Counted from the stretch's first letter, positions 50,386-62,522 are shown. The stretch: 64,000 bases of DNA from Demequina sp. NBRC 110052 (GCF_002090075.1 NZ_BBRI01000002.1:930001-994000); one strand, 5' to 3'. The notes: generated by a model not told the origin, from the letters alone. Numbers and translations are program-made.

Positions 50386-51824
50386 GAGGCCACCGCCTCG
50401 AGCAGTGCCTCGCCCACGAGGCGCGATGCGCCGTAGGTGGCGACATCGGCGTAGCCGGCCGACACGTCGGGCCAGCCCATGTCCACGGCCAGTGTGGGCA
50501 CGGCGGCCCGCAGCGCGTCGATCGCCTCCCGCGCGAAGGCGTGGCGGTGGTTGTCCTTGCCGACGACCACGGCGAGCGCTCCCGCCGGGATGGCGGCCAC
50601 GGCGTCGGCCGGGTCGTCGCCGGGCCGCACCGTGGCGACCGGCTCAATGCCGAGGGCGAAAGGACCCCACGGGCTCGCGCCGACCGCGATGTTCGCGGCG
50701 GGTTCAAGCCTGACCCACGCCACCTCCCGGCCCGTCGACAGCGCGTGCGCGGCAGCGTCGGTCACCTCGAACGCGTCACGCACGCGCGGCGCCTCCAGCC
50801 CCGGCACCTGCCCGACGCGGAGGCCCTCAGGCACCGGGCGCTCGGACCGGGCGGCGGCGAGGGATGCGCCGAGATCCTGGACGCGCCTGACCGCACGCTC
50901 AAGATCGGCAGCGTCGAGATCGCCCTCCGCCACCGCCTCGTCGAACGCGGCGAGGATCGCCGTGATCTGCTCGTCCGTGTTGGCCGTGCCGATGCACAGG
51001 AAGTCGCAGCCTCCATGGATCGCGAGCACCGCCGCGGCGGGGATGCCGCGACCGCCCGAGGCTCCCGCCATGTCGAGCGCATCGGAGACGACCACGCCCT
51101 CGAAGCCCAGTTCACCGCGCAGCAGATCCCTCAGGATCGGACGGCTGAAAGTCGCCGGCGCCGTCGCGTCGAGCGCCGGCACCAGGATGTGCGACGACAT
51201 GAGCGTGAGCGTTCCCGCCTCGATGGCGGCCACGAAGGGCGCCAGCTCGCGAGCGCGCACCGTCGCCTCGTCGGCCGTGACCGTCGGGAGCGACACGTGG
51301 CTGTCCTGCGCCGTATCGCCGTGACCCGGGAAGTGCTTCGCGCACGCCGCGATGCCTGTGCTCTGTACTCCCCTGGTCCACGCGGCGCCATGCACACCCG
51401 CTACCTCCGCGTCCGCGCCGAAGCTGCGCACGCCGATCACAGGGTTCAACGGGTTCGAGTTCACGTCCACGTCAGGCGCCATCGTCAGATCCACGCCCGC
51501 GGCGCGAAGCTCCCAGCCGACCTGCGCACCGACGGTCTCCGTCAGCGTCGCGTCGCCGAGGCGACCCAGGATCGCGTTGCCAGGGAAGGGCGAGCCCTGC
51601 GACTGATAGAGCCGCGACACGTCGCCGCCCTCCTCGTCGATCGCGATGATCGCGTGCGGGTTCGCGACGTGGATCGCCTGCGTGAGGGCGCGCAACTGCG
51701 CGGGCGAGTGGACGTTGGTGCCGAACAGGCACACCCCGCCCATACCCTCGCGAAGTCGCCGCTCCACCCAGGCGGGAAGCTCGGGCCCCTCGAAGCCCGG
51801 CATCAGGGTGGCGAGGCCCGTCAT
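50382..51824 (-). CDS. nagZ: NagZ-type beta-N-acetylhexosaminidase (GH3)
   Basis: A 480-residue cytoplasmic GH3 enzyme with the NagZ loop KHFPGHGDTAQDSH (163-176), which supplies the His-Asp acid/base dyad, and nucleophile Asp248 in VVVSDALDM. AIDEEGG (61-67) is the sugar-binding loop. There is no signal peptide, so it acts on imported chitobiose or GlcNAc-containing peptidoglycan fragments. A C-terminal domain of about 140 residues follows the barrel. The ATG overlaps the permease stop (ATGA at 51821-51824). Confidence 0.92.
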   Translation of the reverse strand: MTGLATLMPGFEGPELPAWVERRLREGMGGVCLFGTNVHSPAQLRALTQAIHVANPHAIIAIDEEGGDVSRLYQSQGSPFPGNAILGRLGDATLTETVGAQVGWELRAAGVDLTMAPDVDVNSNPLNPVIGVRSFGADAEVAGVHGAAWTRGVQSTGIAACAKHFPGHGDTAQDSHVSLPTVTADEATVRARELAPFVAAIEAGTLTLMSSHILVPALDATAPATFSRPILRDLLRGELGFEGVVVSDALDMAGASGGRGIPAAAVLAIHGGCDFLCIGTANTDEQITAILAAFDEAVAEGDLDAADLERAVRRVQDLGASLAAARSERPVPEGLRVGQVPGLEAPRVRDAFEVTDAAAHALSTGREVAWVRLEPAANIAVGASPWGPFALGIEPVATVRPGDDPADAVAAIPAGALAVVVGKDNHRHAFAREAIDALRAAVPTLAVDMGWPDVSAGYADVATYGASRLVGEALLEAVAS

Positions 51825-52660
51825 CCCTTCACCGCCCCGCCCACGAGGCCCTGCGCCATGCGGCCCTGGACGATCATGAAGAACACGATGACGGGGATCG
51901 CGACCAGCACCGAGCCGGCCATGACCTCGCCCCACTCGGTCACGCCCAGGTTGGAGGTCTGCGCGAAGTCGCGCAGCCACAGCGGCAGCGTCGCCTTCTC
52001 GTTCTCGGTCAGGATGATCGAGGCGAGCGCGAACTCGTTCCACACCTGCACGAACGCGAACACGCCGCTCGCGACCAGACCCGGCGCGAGGAGGGGGAAC
52101 GTGATGCGGCGGAACGCGCCCATGCGGGTGCAGCCGTCGATCATCGCGGACTCCTCGAGGTCCACGGGGACGCCCGCGACGAAGCCGCGCAGCATCCACG
52201 TCGTGAACGGCACCACCATCGCCAGATAGATGATCGAGACGCCGAGCACCGAGTTCAGCAGGCTCACGGAGGCGAGCATCTTGTACTGCGCGATGAACAT
52301 CGCCTCCGCGGGGAGCATCTGCACCAGGATGACGGTCAGGACGAACGCCTTGCGACTGCGGAACCGGAAGCGGGCGATCGCAAACGACGCGAGCGTGGCG
52401 AACGCGACGCACACCACGAGCACGAGCGCCGTGACGGTGAGCGACATGCCCAGGGCGCTGAGGAAGCCGTTGTCGTCGAGCACCGCCTGGTAGTTGCCGA
52501 GCGTGCCGTTGGTCGGGAAGAACGTGGGGGTGAGACGGTTGATGGACGCAGGCGTCTGGAACGACGTGTTAATCATCCAGTAGACCGGGAAGGCCCAGAT
52601 CGCGGCCAGCGCCACGGCGACCAGCGCGCCGACGCCCCTGCCGAGCTTCTTCGCTCTCAT
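51821..52660 (-). CDS. Sugar ABC transporter permease (MalG-like)
   Basis: A 279-residue carbohydrate ABC permease with six transmembrane helices (first at about 9-29) and the EAA loop DLEESAMIDGCTRMGAFRRITFPL in outline at about 185-207. It pairs with the upstream MalF-like permease, overlapping it by ATGA. The operon has no ATPase gene, so a shared ATPase such as MsiK must power it. Confidence 0.93.
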   Translation of the reverse strand: MRAKKLGRGVGALVAVALAAIWAFPVYWMINTSFQTPASINRLTPTFFPTNGTLGNYQAVLDDNGFLSALGMSLTVTALVLVVCVAFATLASFAIARFRFRSRKAFVLTVILVQMLPAEAMFIAQYKMLASVSLLNSVLGVSIIYLAMVVPFTTWMLRGFVAGVPVDLEESAMIDGCTRMGAFRRITFPLLAPGLVASGVFAFVQVWNEFALASIILTENEKATLPLWLRDFAQTSNLGVTEWGEVMAGSVLVAIPVIVFFMIVQGRMAQGLVGGAVKG

Positions 52661-53613
52661 GACTGCTCGTCCTCCTTGAGCATGCTGCGCACATAGCCCC
52701 AGCTCACGCCCAGCGTGAGGAGCATGACCACCATCGCGGCGGCCGACGCCATGCCGAACTGGCCCTGGCCGATGCCCAGGCCGTAGATGTAGGTGCCGAG
52801 CAGGTCGTAGCGCTCGCCGGCCGCGCCGAAGTCCTGCAGCAGCTGGATCTGCGCGAACACGCGCAGATCCCAGATCAGCTGCAGCAGCAGCAGGATGACG
52901 AGCACGGGCCGGATGATCGGCATGATGATGAGACGGAGGGTCTGGAAGCGTCCCGCGCCGTCGAGCTGCGCCGCCTCCATCACCTCCTCGCTGACCTGAG
53001 TGAGGCCCGCGTAGACGGAGAAGGCGACGAAGGGCACCGATGCCCAGACGATGATCGTCATCGCGACGCCGAAGAAGCTGAGGGGCTGGATCAGCCAGTT
53101 GTGGCCCAGCATGTCCATCCCGAACACCTCGGTGAGGACATAGTTGACCACGCCGTTGCGGTCGTCGATGAGCCAGTTCGCGACGGTCATCTGCGCCACG
53201 ATGGGCATCGACCACGCCAGCAGCATCGCCACCTGCAGGACGATGCGCGACCACGCGGGGATGGCCTTCATGAGCAGCGCGAAGGCGATGCCGATCGTCA
53301 TCGTGATGAGCGCCGTCAGCGCCATGAAGGCGAGCGAGCGAGCGGTGATGATCCAGAACTGCGCGCTGGTGAGCAGGGCGATGTAGTTGTCGAGGCCGAT
53401 GAACTCGGCCGGCTGCCCGAACTGCTGGGCGAGTCCGTACTCCTTGAAGGAGTTGATGATCTGCCACGCGACGGGATAGCCCATGCCGATCAGCAGGGTG
53501 GCGACGGCGGGGATGATCAGCCAGTACGGAAGCGAGGAGCGCCTGCGGCGACGGGGCTTCGCCGGAGCCGTCCTGTCGGCGCCGGGAGGCGCCGGGGCGG
53601 CGAGGGTGGTCAT
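52657..53613 (-). CDS. Sugar ABC transporter permease (MalF-like)
   Basis: A 318-residue MalF-type permease with six membrane helices, a basic N-tail (PAKPRRRRRSS) and the EAA loop VSEEVMEAAQLDGAGRFQTLR. It follows the binding protein by 98 bases containing a strong stem-loop, and is coupled to the second permease. Substrate, judged by the operon, is a GlcNAc oligosaccharide (compare NgcEFG and DasABC of Streptomyces). Confidence 0.93.
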   Translation of the reverse strand: MTTLAAPAPPGADRTAPAKPRRRRRSSLPYWLIIPAVATLLIGMGYPVAWQIINSFKEYGLAQQFGQPAEFIGLDNYIALLTSAQFWIITARSLAFMALTALITMTIGIAFALLMKAIPAWSRIVLQVAMLLAWSMPIVAQMTVANWLIDDRNGVVNYVLTEVFGMDMLGHNWLIQPLSFFGVAMTIIVWASVPFVAFSVYAGLTQVSEEVMEAAQLDGAGRFQTLRLIIMPIIRPVLVILLLLQLIWDLRVFAQIQLLQDFGAAGERYDLLGTYIYGLGIGQGQFGMASAAAMVVMLLTLGVSWGYVRSMLKEDEQS

Positions 53614-53644
53614 GCGAGGGCCTTTCGAGAAGGGGTCGGACGGG

Positions 53645-53689
53645 GCTCCGGCCGGACCGCGGCCGCTGGGGTCGCGGCCCGGCCGGAGC
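53645..53689 (-). terminator. Intercistronic stem-loop after binding-protein gene
   Basis: Stem of 11 bp, one mismatch, then 5-6 bp (arms start GCTCCGGCCGG / CCGGCCGGAGC), loop about 9 nt. Likely a partial terminator or 3'-stabiliser that keeps the binding protein more abundant than the permeases. Confidence 0.65.
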
Positions 53690-53711
53690 GTCAGGGTCCC
53701 GTCAGGGCGTG

Positions 53712-55028
53712 TCAGCCGTTGATCAGCTCGTTGATCTTGGCGTCGGCCTCAGCGGCCAGCGCTGCGACGTCGCCACCCTCGGCGACCGCCTGGAAGTAGT
53801 CCTCCATGATCCCGGCCTCCTCGATGCTGGCCCAGCCGGCCGCGGCCGGGGTGAGCTTCGCGTTCGATGCGGCCTCGAGGGCGACAGCGTTCACGCCCTC
53901 GAAGTAGCTGTTCTCCGCGTAGATGTCAGCGAAGTCCAGGTTGGCCGGGCCCATGCCGTTCTCGGCGAGCATCGTCTGGTACTCGTCGGAGAAGATGATG
54001 CGCATGAGGTCCATCGAGCCCTCGACGTTCTGCGTCGCGGCCGAGACACCGATGTTCGAGCCACCGGCGAACACGGGGGCCGTGCCGCCATCGACGCCCG
54101 GAAGCGCGTAGACGCCGAACGTCTCGGGGTTCCACACGTAGCCCTCGGTCTCCTCGTCGTAGTCGCCGAGGGTCCAGGTCGCCCAGCTCGGCGCCAGGGT
54201 CGAGGACGCCGGGGTGCCCGGCAGGAACTCGTCGTTGATCGCCGAGTAGGTGGTGGTGTCGTCGTCCGTGGGCTGCGCCACGTTGCCGGTCTGGAACAGC
54301 GTCTGCCACTGCTCCATGCCCTCGATCGACTCGGGCGAGGACAGCGAGCCGGTCCACGAGGAGCCGTCATAGGTGGCGATGTCGCCGCCGTTGGCGAAGA
54401 TCCACGAGATGCCCGAGCGCCAGTCACGGCCCGCGAGGTAGGCGCCGCCCACACCCTGGTCCTTCATGGCCGCGTTGACCTCGGTGTACTCGGCGAGCGT
54501 CGAGGGAACCTCGACGCCGGCGGCCGCGTAGATGTCCTTGCGGTAGAAGACCGCGCGCGAGCCGAAGTAGTACGGGAGCGCGTAGACCTGGTCGCCGATC
54601 GAGCCGGCCTCGACGAAGCCGGGGAGCAGCGAGTCGCCGCCGAGCTCGTCGTAGTAGTCGGTCAGGTCCATGAACGCACCGACGGTGGTGAACGTCGCGG
54701 CCTGCGTGTTGCCGACCTCGGCCACGTCAGGGGTGTTCGCCGAGTCGGGCAGAGCGGTGGTGAGCGACGAGATCAGGTCGCCCCAGCCGATCTGCTCGAC
54801 CGTGAGCGAGCCGCCGTTGACGTCCGCGTACTCGGTCTTCAGGTAGTCGATGAGGGCATCCGGAGTGTCGGTCCCGGCCAGCCACAGGGTGATGTCCTGA
54901 GGGGTCGACTCGTCGCTCGTGGAGGTGGCGGTCGAGGTGGGCTCGTCGTCACCGGCGGACGAGCAGCCAGCGAGGGCGAGGGCTCCGGCGGCCGCAAAGG
55001 CGGTCGCGGAGAGCATCGTCTTCTTCAT
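53712..55028 (-). CDS. ABC transporter sugar-binding lipoprotein
   Basis: A 438-residue extracellular solute-binding protein (family 1) with lipoprotein signal ALALAGC (Cys22) and a Thr/Ser/Asp linker. It has the typical ITLWLAGTDTPDALIDYLKTEY start and many aromatic residues that could stack on sugars. It captures substrate for the two downstream permeases. The AAGGCAATG-like start is preceded by AAGAACAAGG. It lies 63 bases after the ROK repressor gene. Confidence 0.93.
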   Translation of the reverse strand: MKKTMLSATAFAAAGALALAGCSSAGDDEPTSTATSTSDESTPQDITLWLAGTDTPDALIDYLKTEYADVNGGSLTVEQIGWGDLISSLTTALPDSANTPDVAEVGNTQAATFTTVGAFMDLTDYYDELGGDSLLPGFVEAGSIGDQVYALPYYFGSRAVFYRKDIYAAAGVEVPSTLAEYTEVNAAMKDQGVGGAYLAGRDWRSGISWIFANGGDIATYDGSSWTGSLSSPESIEGMEQWQTLFQTGNVAQPTDDDTTTYSAINDEFLPGTPASSTLAPSWATWTLGDYDEETEGYVWNPETFGVYALPGVDGGTAPVFAGGSNIGVSAATQNVEGSMDLMRIIFSDEYQTMLAENGMGPANLDFADIYAENSYFEGVNAVALEAASNAKLTPAAAGWASIEEAGIMEDYFQAVAEGGDVAALAAEADAKINELING

Positions 55029-55091
55029 TGCCTTGTTCTTTCTCTTGTGGTGCGGCCGTGACCATCGGGGCCACGTCCCTGGGTGAGGGAG

Positions 55092-56309
55092 TCAGCTGAC
55101 CCCCAACTGGCCCGTGAGGACCATGACCGCGGCTCCGAGCACGACGATGTCGCGCCCGAGTTCGGTCATCCGCACCGCCTGGTGGCCGTGGACACTGGCC
55201 ATCGTGCGGGCACGGAGGGTGTCGGCGGCGCTGGCGAGCAGCGGACCGTCGAGCACATCGAGGGGGCCGCTGATGACGACCTCCCCCAAGTCGAGGGCGC
55301 CCACGACGGGCGCGAGCGCGATGCCGAGCCGCTCGCCCGCAGCGACCAGCACCGCGGTCCGGGCTTCAGCGTCGGGCGCGGCGTCGAGCCGCTCCCTGAG
55401 GTGGGGCATCGCCAGCCAGGTCTCGAGGCAGCCGACCTTGCCGCAGGCGCAGGTCTCGCCGCCGTCGGTGCCGACCACCACGTGGCCGATCTCGCCTGCG
55501 GCGGAGGAGGCTCCCCAGACGAGACTGCCGCCGATCACGAGGCCGGCACCGACGCCGCGGCCGACGCGGACGAGCATGAGGTTCTCGTCGGCTCCCCCGA
55601 ACGTGCGCTCGGCGAGAGCCGCGGAGTTGGCATCGTTCGCGACCTGTACGGGCAGCCCGCTGCGCTGCGCGAGCACCGACTGCAGCGGCACGTCGTACCA
55701 GCCGAGGTTCGGCGCGTTCAGCACGGTGCCGTCAGCAGCCACGATGCCAGGAGATCCGACGCCGACGCCGAGCACCGGGGCCTGCGCCGCCTGCTGCAGG
55801 CGGTCGAGCACGACGCCCGCAGCCTCGATCGCGTCGTCGCCCGTGAGTCCGGTGACGTCGAGCTCCTCGCGGTGGAGCACGATGCCGTCGAGGTCGGTGA
55901 CCACGCCGCGGAACATCGCGTCCTTGGAGAGGTCGAGCGCGAGGATCGCGAAGCCCGCACGGTTGATGTCGAGCAGCGTCGCGGGCTTGCCGGGGCGCGA
56001 GTCGGCGCGCACGCCGAGCTCGACGACGAGGTGGTCGGCGATGAGGTCCGCGACGAGGTCCGAGATCGTGACGCGGGTGAGGCCTACCTCGCGAGCCAGG
56101 TCGGCGCGACTGAGGCCCTCAGCGCGGTACAGGGCCTGAAGCACGAGCACGCGGTTGTGACGCCGCGCGTGCTCGGGGCGGACGCGGGCGCCGGGGCGAA
56201 CCTTCGAGGCGAGCGCGGTGCGGCGCGCGGCCAGGATTCCGTCGGGGGCGTCGGCACCCTGCGGGGCACCCGTCTGGGTTCCCGAAGAGGTCATGTCCGC
56301 CGTGGTCAT
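55092..56309 (-). CDS. ROK-family transcriptional repressor (NagC/XylR type)
   Basis: A 405-residue ROK regulator: N-terminal winged helix (about 50-100; RADLAREVGLTRVTISDLVADL), then a sugar-kinase-like domain with intact zinc motif CACGKVGCLE, so it is a sensor rather than a kinase. The likely inducer is GlcNAc, GlcNAc-6-P or the imported oligosaccharide. It heads the operon, and a palindrome abuts its start codon on the upstream side, so autorepression of the whole eight-gene unit is expected. ATG at 56309 lacks a ribosome site; an in-frame ATG at 56294 follows GGCGGA. Confidence 0.92.
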   Translation of the reverse strand: MTTADMTSSGTQTGAPQGADAPDGILAARRTALASKVRPGARVRPEHARRHNRVLVLQALYRAEGLSRADLAREVGLTRVTISDLVADLIADHLVVELGVRADSRPGKPATLLDINRAGFAILALDLSKDAMFRGVVTDLDGIVLHREELDVTGLTGDDAIEAAGVVLDRLQQAAQAPVLGVGVGSPGIVAADGTVLNAPNLGWYDVPLQSVLAQRSGLPVQVANDANSAALAERTFGGADENLMLVRVGRGVGAGLVIGGSLVWGASSAAGEIGHVVVGTDGGETCACGKVGCLETWLAMPHLRERLDAAPDAEARTAVLVAAGERLGIALAPVVGALDLGEVVISGPLDVLDGPLLASAADTLRARTMASVHGHQAVRMTELGRDIVVLGAAVMVLTGQLGVS

Positions 56310-56313
56310 GTTT

Positions 56314-56332
56314 GTTAGTAAAGGTTACTAAC
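56314..56332. promoter_or_regulatory. ROK repressor operator
   Basis: Palindrome GTTAGTAA-AGG-TTACTAAC, partly extendable on both sides (TT ... AA), an AT-rich island five bases upstream of the repressor start codon. The minus-strand arm holds TACTAA, a possible -10, so binding would block transcription. No second copy is visible before the binding-protein gene. Confidence 0.75.
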
Positions 56333-56540
56333 GAATGTCGCGCAACCCCTCCGCGTGAATCTGTGACGAACTGTTACCGTTCCGTGACACTCCCAGTTCC
56401 GCGAACGCCACAGCGCCGCACAGCCCGGCCCCGCACGCCAGTAGTCATCCAGTGTCGAAGAGCGGCCCACTTCCAGCCCTGAACGACTACCAGGACGCCG
56501 AGGGCAGTGTCACGCCTCGCAGGATGCGCAAGACATAGAC

Positions 56541-56572
56541 GAGCGCCCCGAGCCGTCAGGCCCGGGGCGCTC
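56541..56572 (-). terminator. Terminator after mdh
   Basis: Stem GAGCGCCCCG / CGGGGCGCTC (10 bp, plus three inner pairs), 15 bases after the mdh stop. Confidence 0.85.
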
Positions 56573-56587
56573 CAGAACAGCTGCCGA

Positions 56588-57637
<1,050 letters not shown>

Positions 57638-58855
57638 CTAGGCGAGGCGGGCTGCGAGATTCGAGTCGAGCGTGCCGAGGAACTCCTCGGTGGTCTGCCA
57701 CTCCTGGTCAGGCCCGACGAGCAGAGCGAGGTCCTTGGTCATCGAGCCGGACTCGACCGTCTCGACGATGACCTTCTCGAGCGTCTCGGCGAAGCCCGTA
57801 ACCTCGGGCGTGCCGTCGAGCTTGCCGCGGTGCTTGAGGCCGCCGGTCCACGCGAAGATCGACGCGATCGGGTTGGTCGAGGTGGGCTTGCCCTGCTGGT
57901 GCTGACGGTAGTGGCGCGTGACGGTGCCGTGCGCCGCCTCCGCCTCGACGGTCTTGCCGTCAGGCGTCATGAGCACGGACGTCATGAGTCCGAGCGAGCC
58001 GAAGCCCTGCGCCACGGTGTCCGACTGCACGTCGCCGTCGTAGTTCTTGCAGGCCCAGACGTAGCCGCCCTCCCACTTCATCGCGGCGGCGACCATGTCG
58101 TCGATCAGGCGGTGCTCGTAGGTGATGCCGGCCTTCGCGAAGTCGGCCTTGAACTCCTTCTCGAACACGTCGGCGAAGATGTCCTTGAACGCGCCGTCGT
58201 ACTGCTTGAGGATCGTGTTCTTGGTGGAGAGGTACACGGGGTAGCCGCGCATGAGTCCGTACGCGAACGAGGCGCGAGCGAAGTCCTCGATGGACTTGTT
58301 GAAGTTGTACATGCCCATCGCGACGCCGCCGTCCTCGCCGTAGTTGGCGACGACGTGCTCGATCGGCGCGGAGCCGTCCTCGGGCGTGAACGTGACGGTG
58401 AGCTTGCCGGCGCCGGGCACCTTGAAGTTGGTGGCCTTGTACTGGTCGCCGTGGGCGTGGCGGCCGATGACGATCGGCTTGGTCCAGCCCGGAACGAGGC
58501 GCGGGATGTTGGAGATGATGATCGGCTCGCGGAACACGACGCCGCCGAGGATGTTGCGGATCGTGCCGTTGGGGCTCACGTACATGCGCTTGAGGCCGAA
58601 CTCCTCGACGCGCGCCTCGTCGGGCGTGATGGTGGCGCACTTGACGCCCACGCCGTGCTTCTTGATGGCGTGCGCCGCGTCGATGGTGATCTGGTCGTCG
58701 GTCGCGTCGCGCGACTCGATGCCGAGGTCGTAGTACTCGAGGTCGATGTCGAGATACGGGTGGATCAGGCGGTCCTTGATGAACTGCCAGATGATCCGCG
58801 TCATCTCGTCGCCGTCGATCTCGACGACCTTGCCTTCGACCTTGATCTTCGCCAT
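57638..58855 (-). CDS. icd: NADP-dependent isocitrate dehydrogenase
   Basis: A 405-residue dimeric-type isocitrate dehydrogenase (eukaryote-like subfamily II). Features: [17 protein letters not shown], the substrate segment [33 protein letters not shown] (metal Asp residues) and [26 protein letters not shown] before ATG at 58855 gives the start; the frame is open for a further 950 bases upstream but that is antisense to the aquaporin gene. Upstream lies the region with twin palindromes. Confidence 0.96.
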   Translation of the reverse strand: MAKIKVEGKVVEIDGDEMTRIIWQFIKDRLIHPYLDIDLEYYDLGIESRDATDDQITIDAAHAIKKHGVGVKCATITPDEARVEEFGLKRMYVSPNGTIRNILGGVVFREPIIISNIPRLVPGWTKPIVIGRHAHGDQYKATNFKVPGAGKLTVTFTPEDGSAPIEHVVANYGEDGGVAMGMYNFNKSIEDFARASFAYGLMRGYPVYLSTKNTILKQYDGAFKDIFADVFEKEFKADFAKAGITYEHRLIDDMVAAAMKWEGGYVWACKNYDGDVQSDTVAQGFGSLGLMTSVLMTPDGKTVEAEAAHGTVTRHYRQHQQGKPTSTNPIASIFAWTGGLKHRGKLDGTPEVTGFAETLEKVIVETVESGSMTKDLALLVGPDQEWQTTEEFLGTLDSNLAARLA

Positions 58856-58959
58856 CGCTGTCCTCACATCGTCGGGGTGGGTCCGCACCCAGGCTAGTCC
58901 ACGCACGGGGCCTCGCCTACACGAGCCCACGAGCGCCAGGAGGGGACGACGGTCCCATG

Positions 58960-58996
58960 CCCGACGCGTCGGCTGGGCGTGTGCCCGACGCGTCGG
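58960..58996. promoter_or_regulatory. Twin palindromes between icd and aquaporin gene
   Basis: Two identical 12-bp palindromes CCGACGCGTCGG (58961-58972 and 58985-58996), each inside the longer repeat GCCCGACGCGTCGGC, with centres 24 bp apart (same DNA face within about a third of a turn). They sit in the divergent region, 106 bases before icd and 125 before the channel gene. A dimeric regulator binding as a pair is likely; the regulator is unknown. Confidence 0.55.
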
Positions 58997-59120
58997 CGTG
59001 GTGCGACGCGGCCGCGACGGGGGCGGCCCCGCCCGCCTGGCTCGCCGCGCGCACTCGCCGTTCGCCTGCCAGGATCGACACAGACGCCGCCACGGGGGCG
59101 GGTCACGTGAAGGGGGCATC

Positions 59121-59969
59121 ATGTCCGAGTCTGAGCACCGCGCCGTTCCCGACCCTGAGGTCCACGACCTGGACGACCCAGAGGAGACCGACTTCGAGGA
59201 GGCGGCTGGCCCCGCGCTGCTCGCCCGGATGGGCGCCGAGGCGGCGGGAACGTTCGTCCTGGTGTTCATGGGAGTCGGCGCCGCGCTGTTCTCCGGGGTG
59301 CTGAATTGGGGGATCGTCGCTGTCGCGTTCGGCTTCGCGTTGGGCGTGATGATCGCCGCGCTGATCTTCGGCGGCGTCTCGGGCGCGCACCTCAACCCTG
59401 CCGTGACGTTCGGGCTGTGGATCGCGGGCCGGCTCCCCGGCAGGGACGTGGTGCCGTACATGATTGCGCAGGTGATCGGAGCGGCAGCCGCGGGCGGTCT
59501 GTTCACGGTGCTCGTGTCCTCGAACGAGCTGTACGCGCAGCTGGGCACCACGCGGGAGTTCATCGGCACGGCATCCAACGGCTTCGACGACCACTCCCCC
59601 ACGGGCTTCGGCATCCTGGCCGCGGCGATCATCGAGATCGTGATCGCCGCTCTGCTCGTGGGCGTGGTCCTCTCGGTCACGTCGGTCACGCGCAAGGCCG
59701 GGGCCGCGGCCGCGCCGTTCGCGATCGGTCTCACGGTCGGATTCCTGGTCATGGTCGCGGTGCCGTTCACCAACGGTGCGCTCAATCCCGCACGCGCGAC
59801 GGGCACCGCGCTGTGGTCGGATCCGTGGGCGCTGCAGCAGCTGTGGCTGTTCTGGGCCGCGCCGCTGCTGGGCGCGGCGATCGCGGGCGTGCTGTTCCGC
59901 GCGCTGGGTCCCCGCGAGGATCTGCTGAGCTACGTGCGCGTCGAGACGGTCGAGGTCATCTCCGGCTGA
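59121..59969 (+). CDS. MIP/aquaporin-family channel
   Basis: A 282-residue major intrinsic protein with an acidic, probably disordered N-tail (1-30) and six membrane helices. The two pore motifs are AHLNPAVTF (NPA 92-94) and ALNPARATG (NPA 222-224, followed by the selectivity Arg225). It may pass water, glycerol or another small solute; no glycerol genes are nearby. AGGGGG eight bases before ATG sets the start. Confidence 0.92.
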   Translation: MSESEHRAVPDPEVHDLDDPEETDFEEAAGPALLARMGAEAAGTFVLVFMGVGAALFSGVLNWGIVAVAFGFALGVMIAALIFGGVSGAHLNPAVTFGLWIAGRLPGRDVVPYMIAQVIGAAAAGGLFTVLVSSNELYAQLGTTREFIGTASNGFDDHSPTGFGILAAAIIEIVIAALLVGVVLSVTSVTRKAGAAAAPFAIGLTVGFLVMVAVPFTNGALNPARATGTALWSDPWALQQLWLFWAAPLLGAAIAGVLFRALGPREDLLSYVRVETVEVISG

Positions 59970-59978
59970 CCTCGACCG

Positions 59979-60239
59979 CTAGAGCGGCGTCGTGAGGCCC
60001 AGAAAGGTCAGGGCGGCCGTGAACGCGACCATCATGGCCACGTCCACCGCGCGACGACGCACCGCGAACGCGCGCTCGGCAGGAAGCACGAGCCGCGCGA
60101 CAGCGCCCGCGGCGCATGCGACGGCCATCACGAGCACCCCCACTCGCGCGCCGAGGACGAGCGAGAGCAGCACGGCGCCCACGGCGGCGAGCACCGTGAG
60201 CAGCGCGACCTGCACGGAGGTCTGAGGCGTCTGGATCAT
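59979..60239 (-). CDS. DUF3017 membrane protein
   Basis: An 86-residue protein with three hydrophobic segments (SVQVALLTVLAAVGAVLLSLVL onward) and the family block LVLPAERAFAVRRRAVDV. Function is unknown; DUF3017 genes often lie near folD or pur genes in actinobacteria. It starts 14 bases after purH on the same strand with no good ribosome site of its own, so it is probably translated from the pur transcript. Confidence 0.85.
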   Translation of the reverse strand: MIQTPQTSVQVALLTVLAAVGAVLLSLVLGARVGVLVMAVACAAGAVARLVLPAERAFAVRRRAVDVAMMVAFTAALTFLGLTTPL

Positions 60240-60253
60240 GAGGGCGTCCCGGC

Positions 60254-61813
<1,560 letters not shown>

Positions 61814-61850
61814 GGTCGTCCTTCCCTCCGCGGCCGCGCGGGCCGTCGTG

Positions 61851-62471
61851 TCATCCGAGCCGCGCGACGCGGCCCTCCACGGTCCACCCGTCGCGCACCA
61901 TCCGTCCCACGGTGTCCACGACGAGCGCACGCTCCACGGCCTTGATGCGCTCGTGCAGCGACTCCTCGGTGTCATTGTCCCGCACGTCCACGGCGCTCTG
62001 CGCCAGGATCGGACCCGTATCCACGCCCTCGTCGACGAGCATCACGGTGCAGCCCGTGACCTTCGCGCCCCCCGCGAGCGCGTCCCGCACCGCGTGGGCG
62101 CCCGGGTAGCTGGGCAGCAGCGCAGGGTGCGTATTGACGATCAGTCCCGGCCAGCGCGACAGCACCGGCGCGCCGAGCAGGCGCATGAAACCGGCGCACA
62201 CCACTAGATCAGGCTCGAACGTCGCCACGGTGCGCGCGAGCGCCTCGTCCCACGTCGCCCGGTCAGGGAACTCCCCCGGCGAGACGACCGCGGTGGCGAC
62301 CCCGGCGTCGGACGCGATCTCCAGCGCGCGCACACCAGGACGGTCCGAGACGACCGCGGCGACCCGCGCCCCGAACGCCTCGTCCTCGGCAGAACGCAGC
62401 AGCGCCTCCATCACGGAACCCGTGCCGGAGACGAGCACCACGAGCCGCTGGGGGGAGCGTCGGTTTGTCAC
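61851..62471 (-). CDS. purN: Phosphoribosylglycinamide formyltransferase
   Basis: A 206-residue PurN that formylates GAR with 10-formyl-THF. The catalytic Asn113, His115 and Asp151 lie in [16 protein letters not shown] and [23 protein letters not shown] is the GAR-phosphate loop (usually SGxGSN, here SGTGSV). Starts with GTG, preceded at seven bases by TAGGCT. In M. tuberculosis perM, purN and purH are consecutive; here a small membrane-protein gene on the other strand is inserted between perM and purN. Confidence 0.95.
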   Translation of the reverse strand: MTNRRSPQRLVVLVSGTGSVMEALLRSAEDEAFGARVAAVVSDRPGVRALEIASDAGVATAVVSPGEFPDRATWDEALARTVATFEPDLVVCAGFMRLLGAPVLSRWPGLIVNTHPALLPSYPGAHAVRDALAGGAKVTGCTVMLVDEGVDTGPILAQSAVDVRDNDTEESLHERIKAVERALVVDTVGRMVRDGWTVEGRVARLG

Positions 62472-62484
62472 GGATGCGAGCCTA
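62469..62484 (-). promoter_or_regulatory. Leaderless -10 element of purN-purH
   Basis: On the minus strand: TAGGCT, spacer CGCATCC, GTG start. Confidence 0.6.
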
Positions 62485-62522
62485 TCGGCATGCTTGAGGG
62501 CACATCGATCCGAAGGAGCCCC

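Noticed and set aside
58856-59806. N-terminal extension of icd
   Set aside because: Antisense to the aquaporin gene; GAGGACAGCG-ATG and the family start agree.
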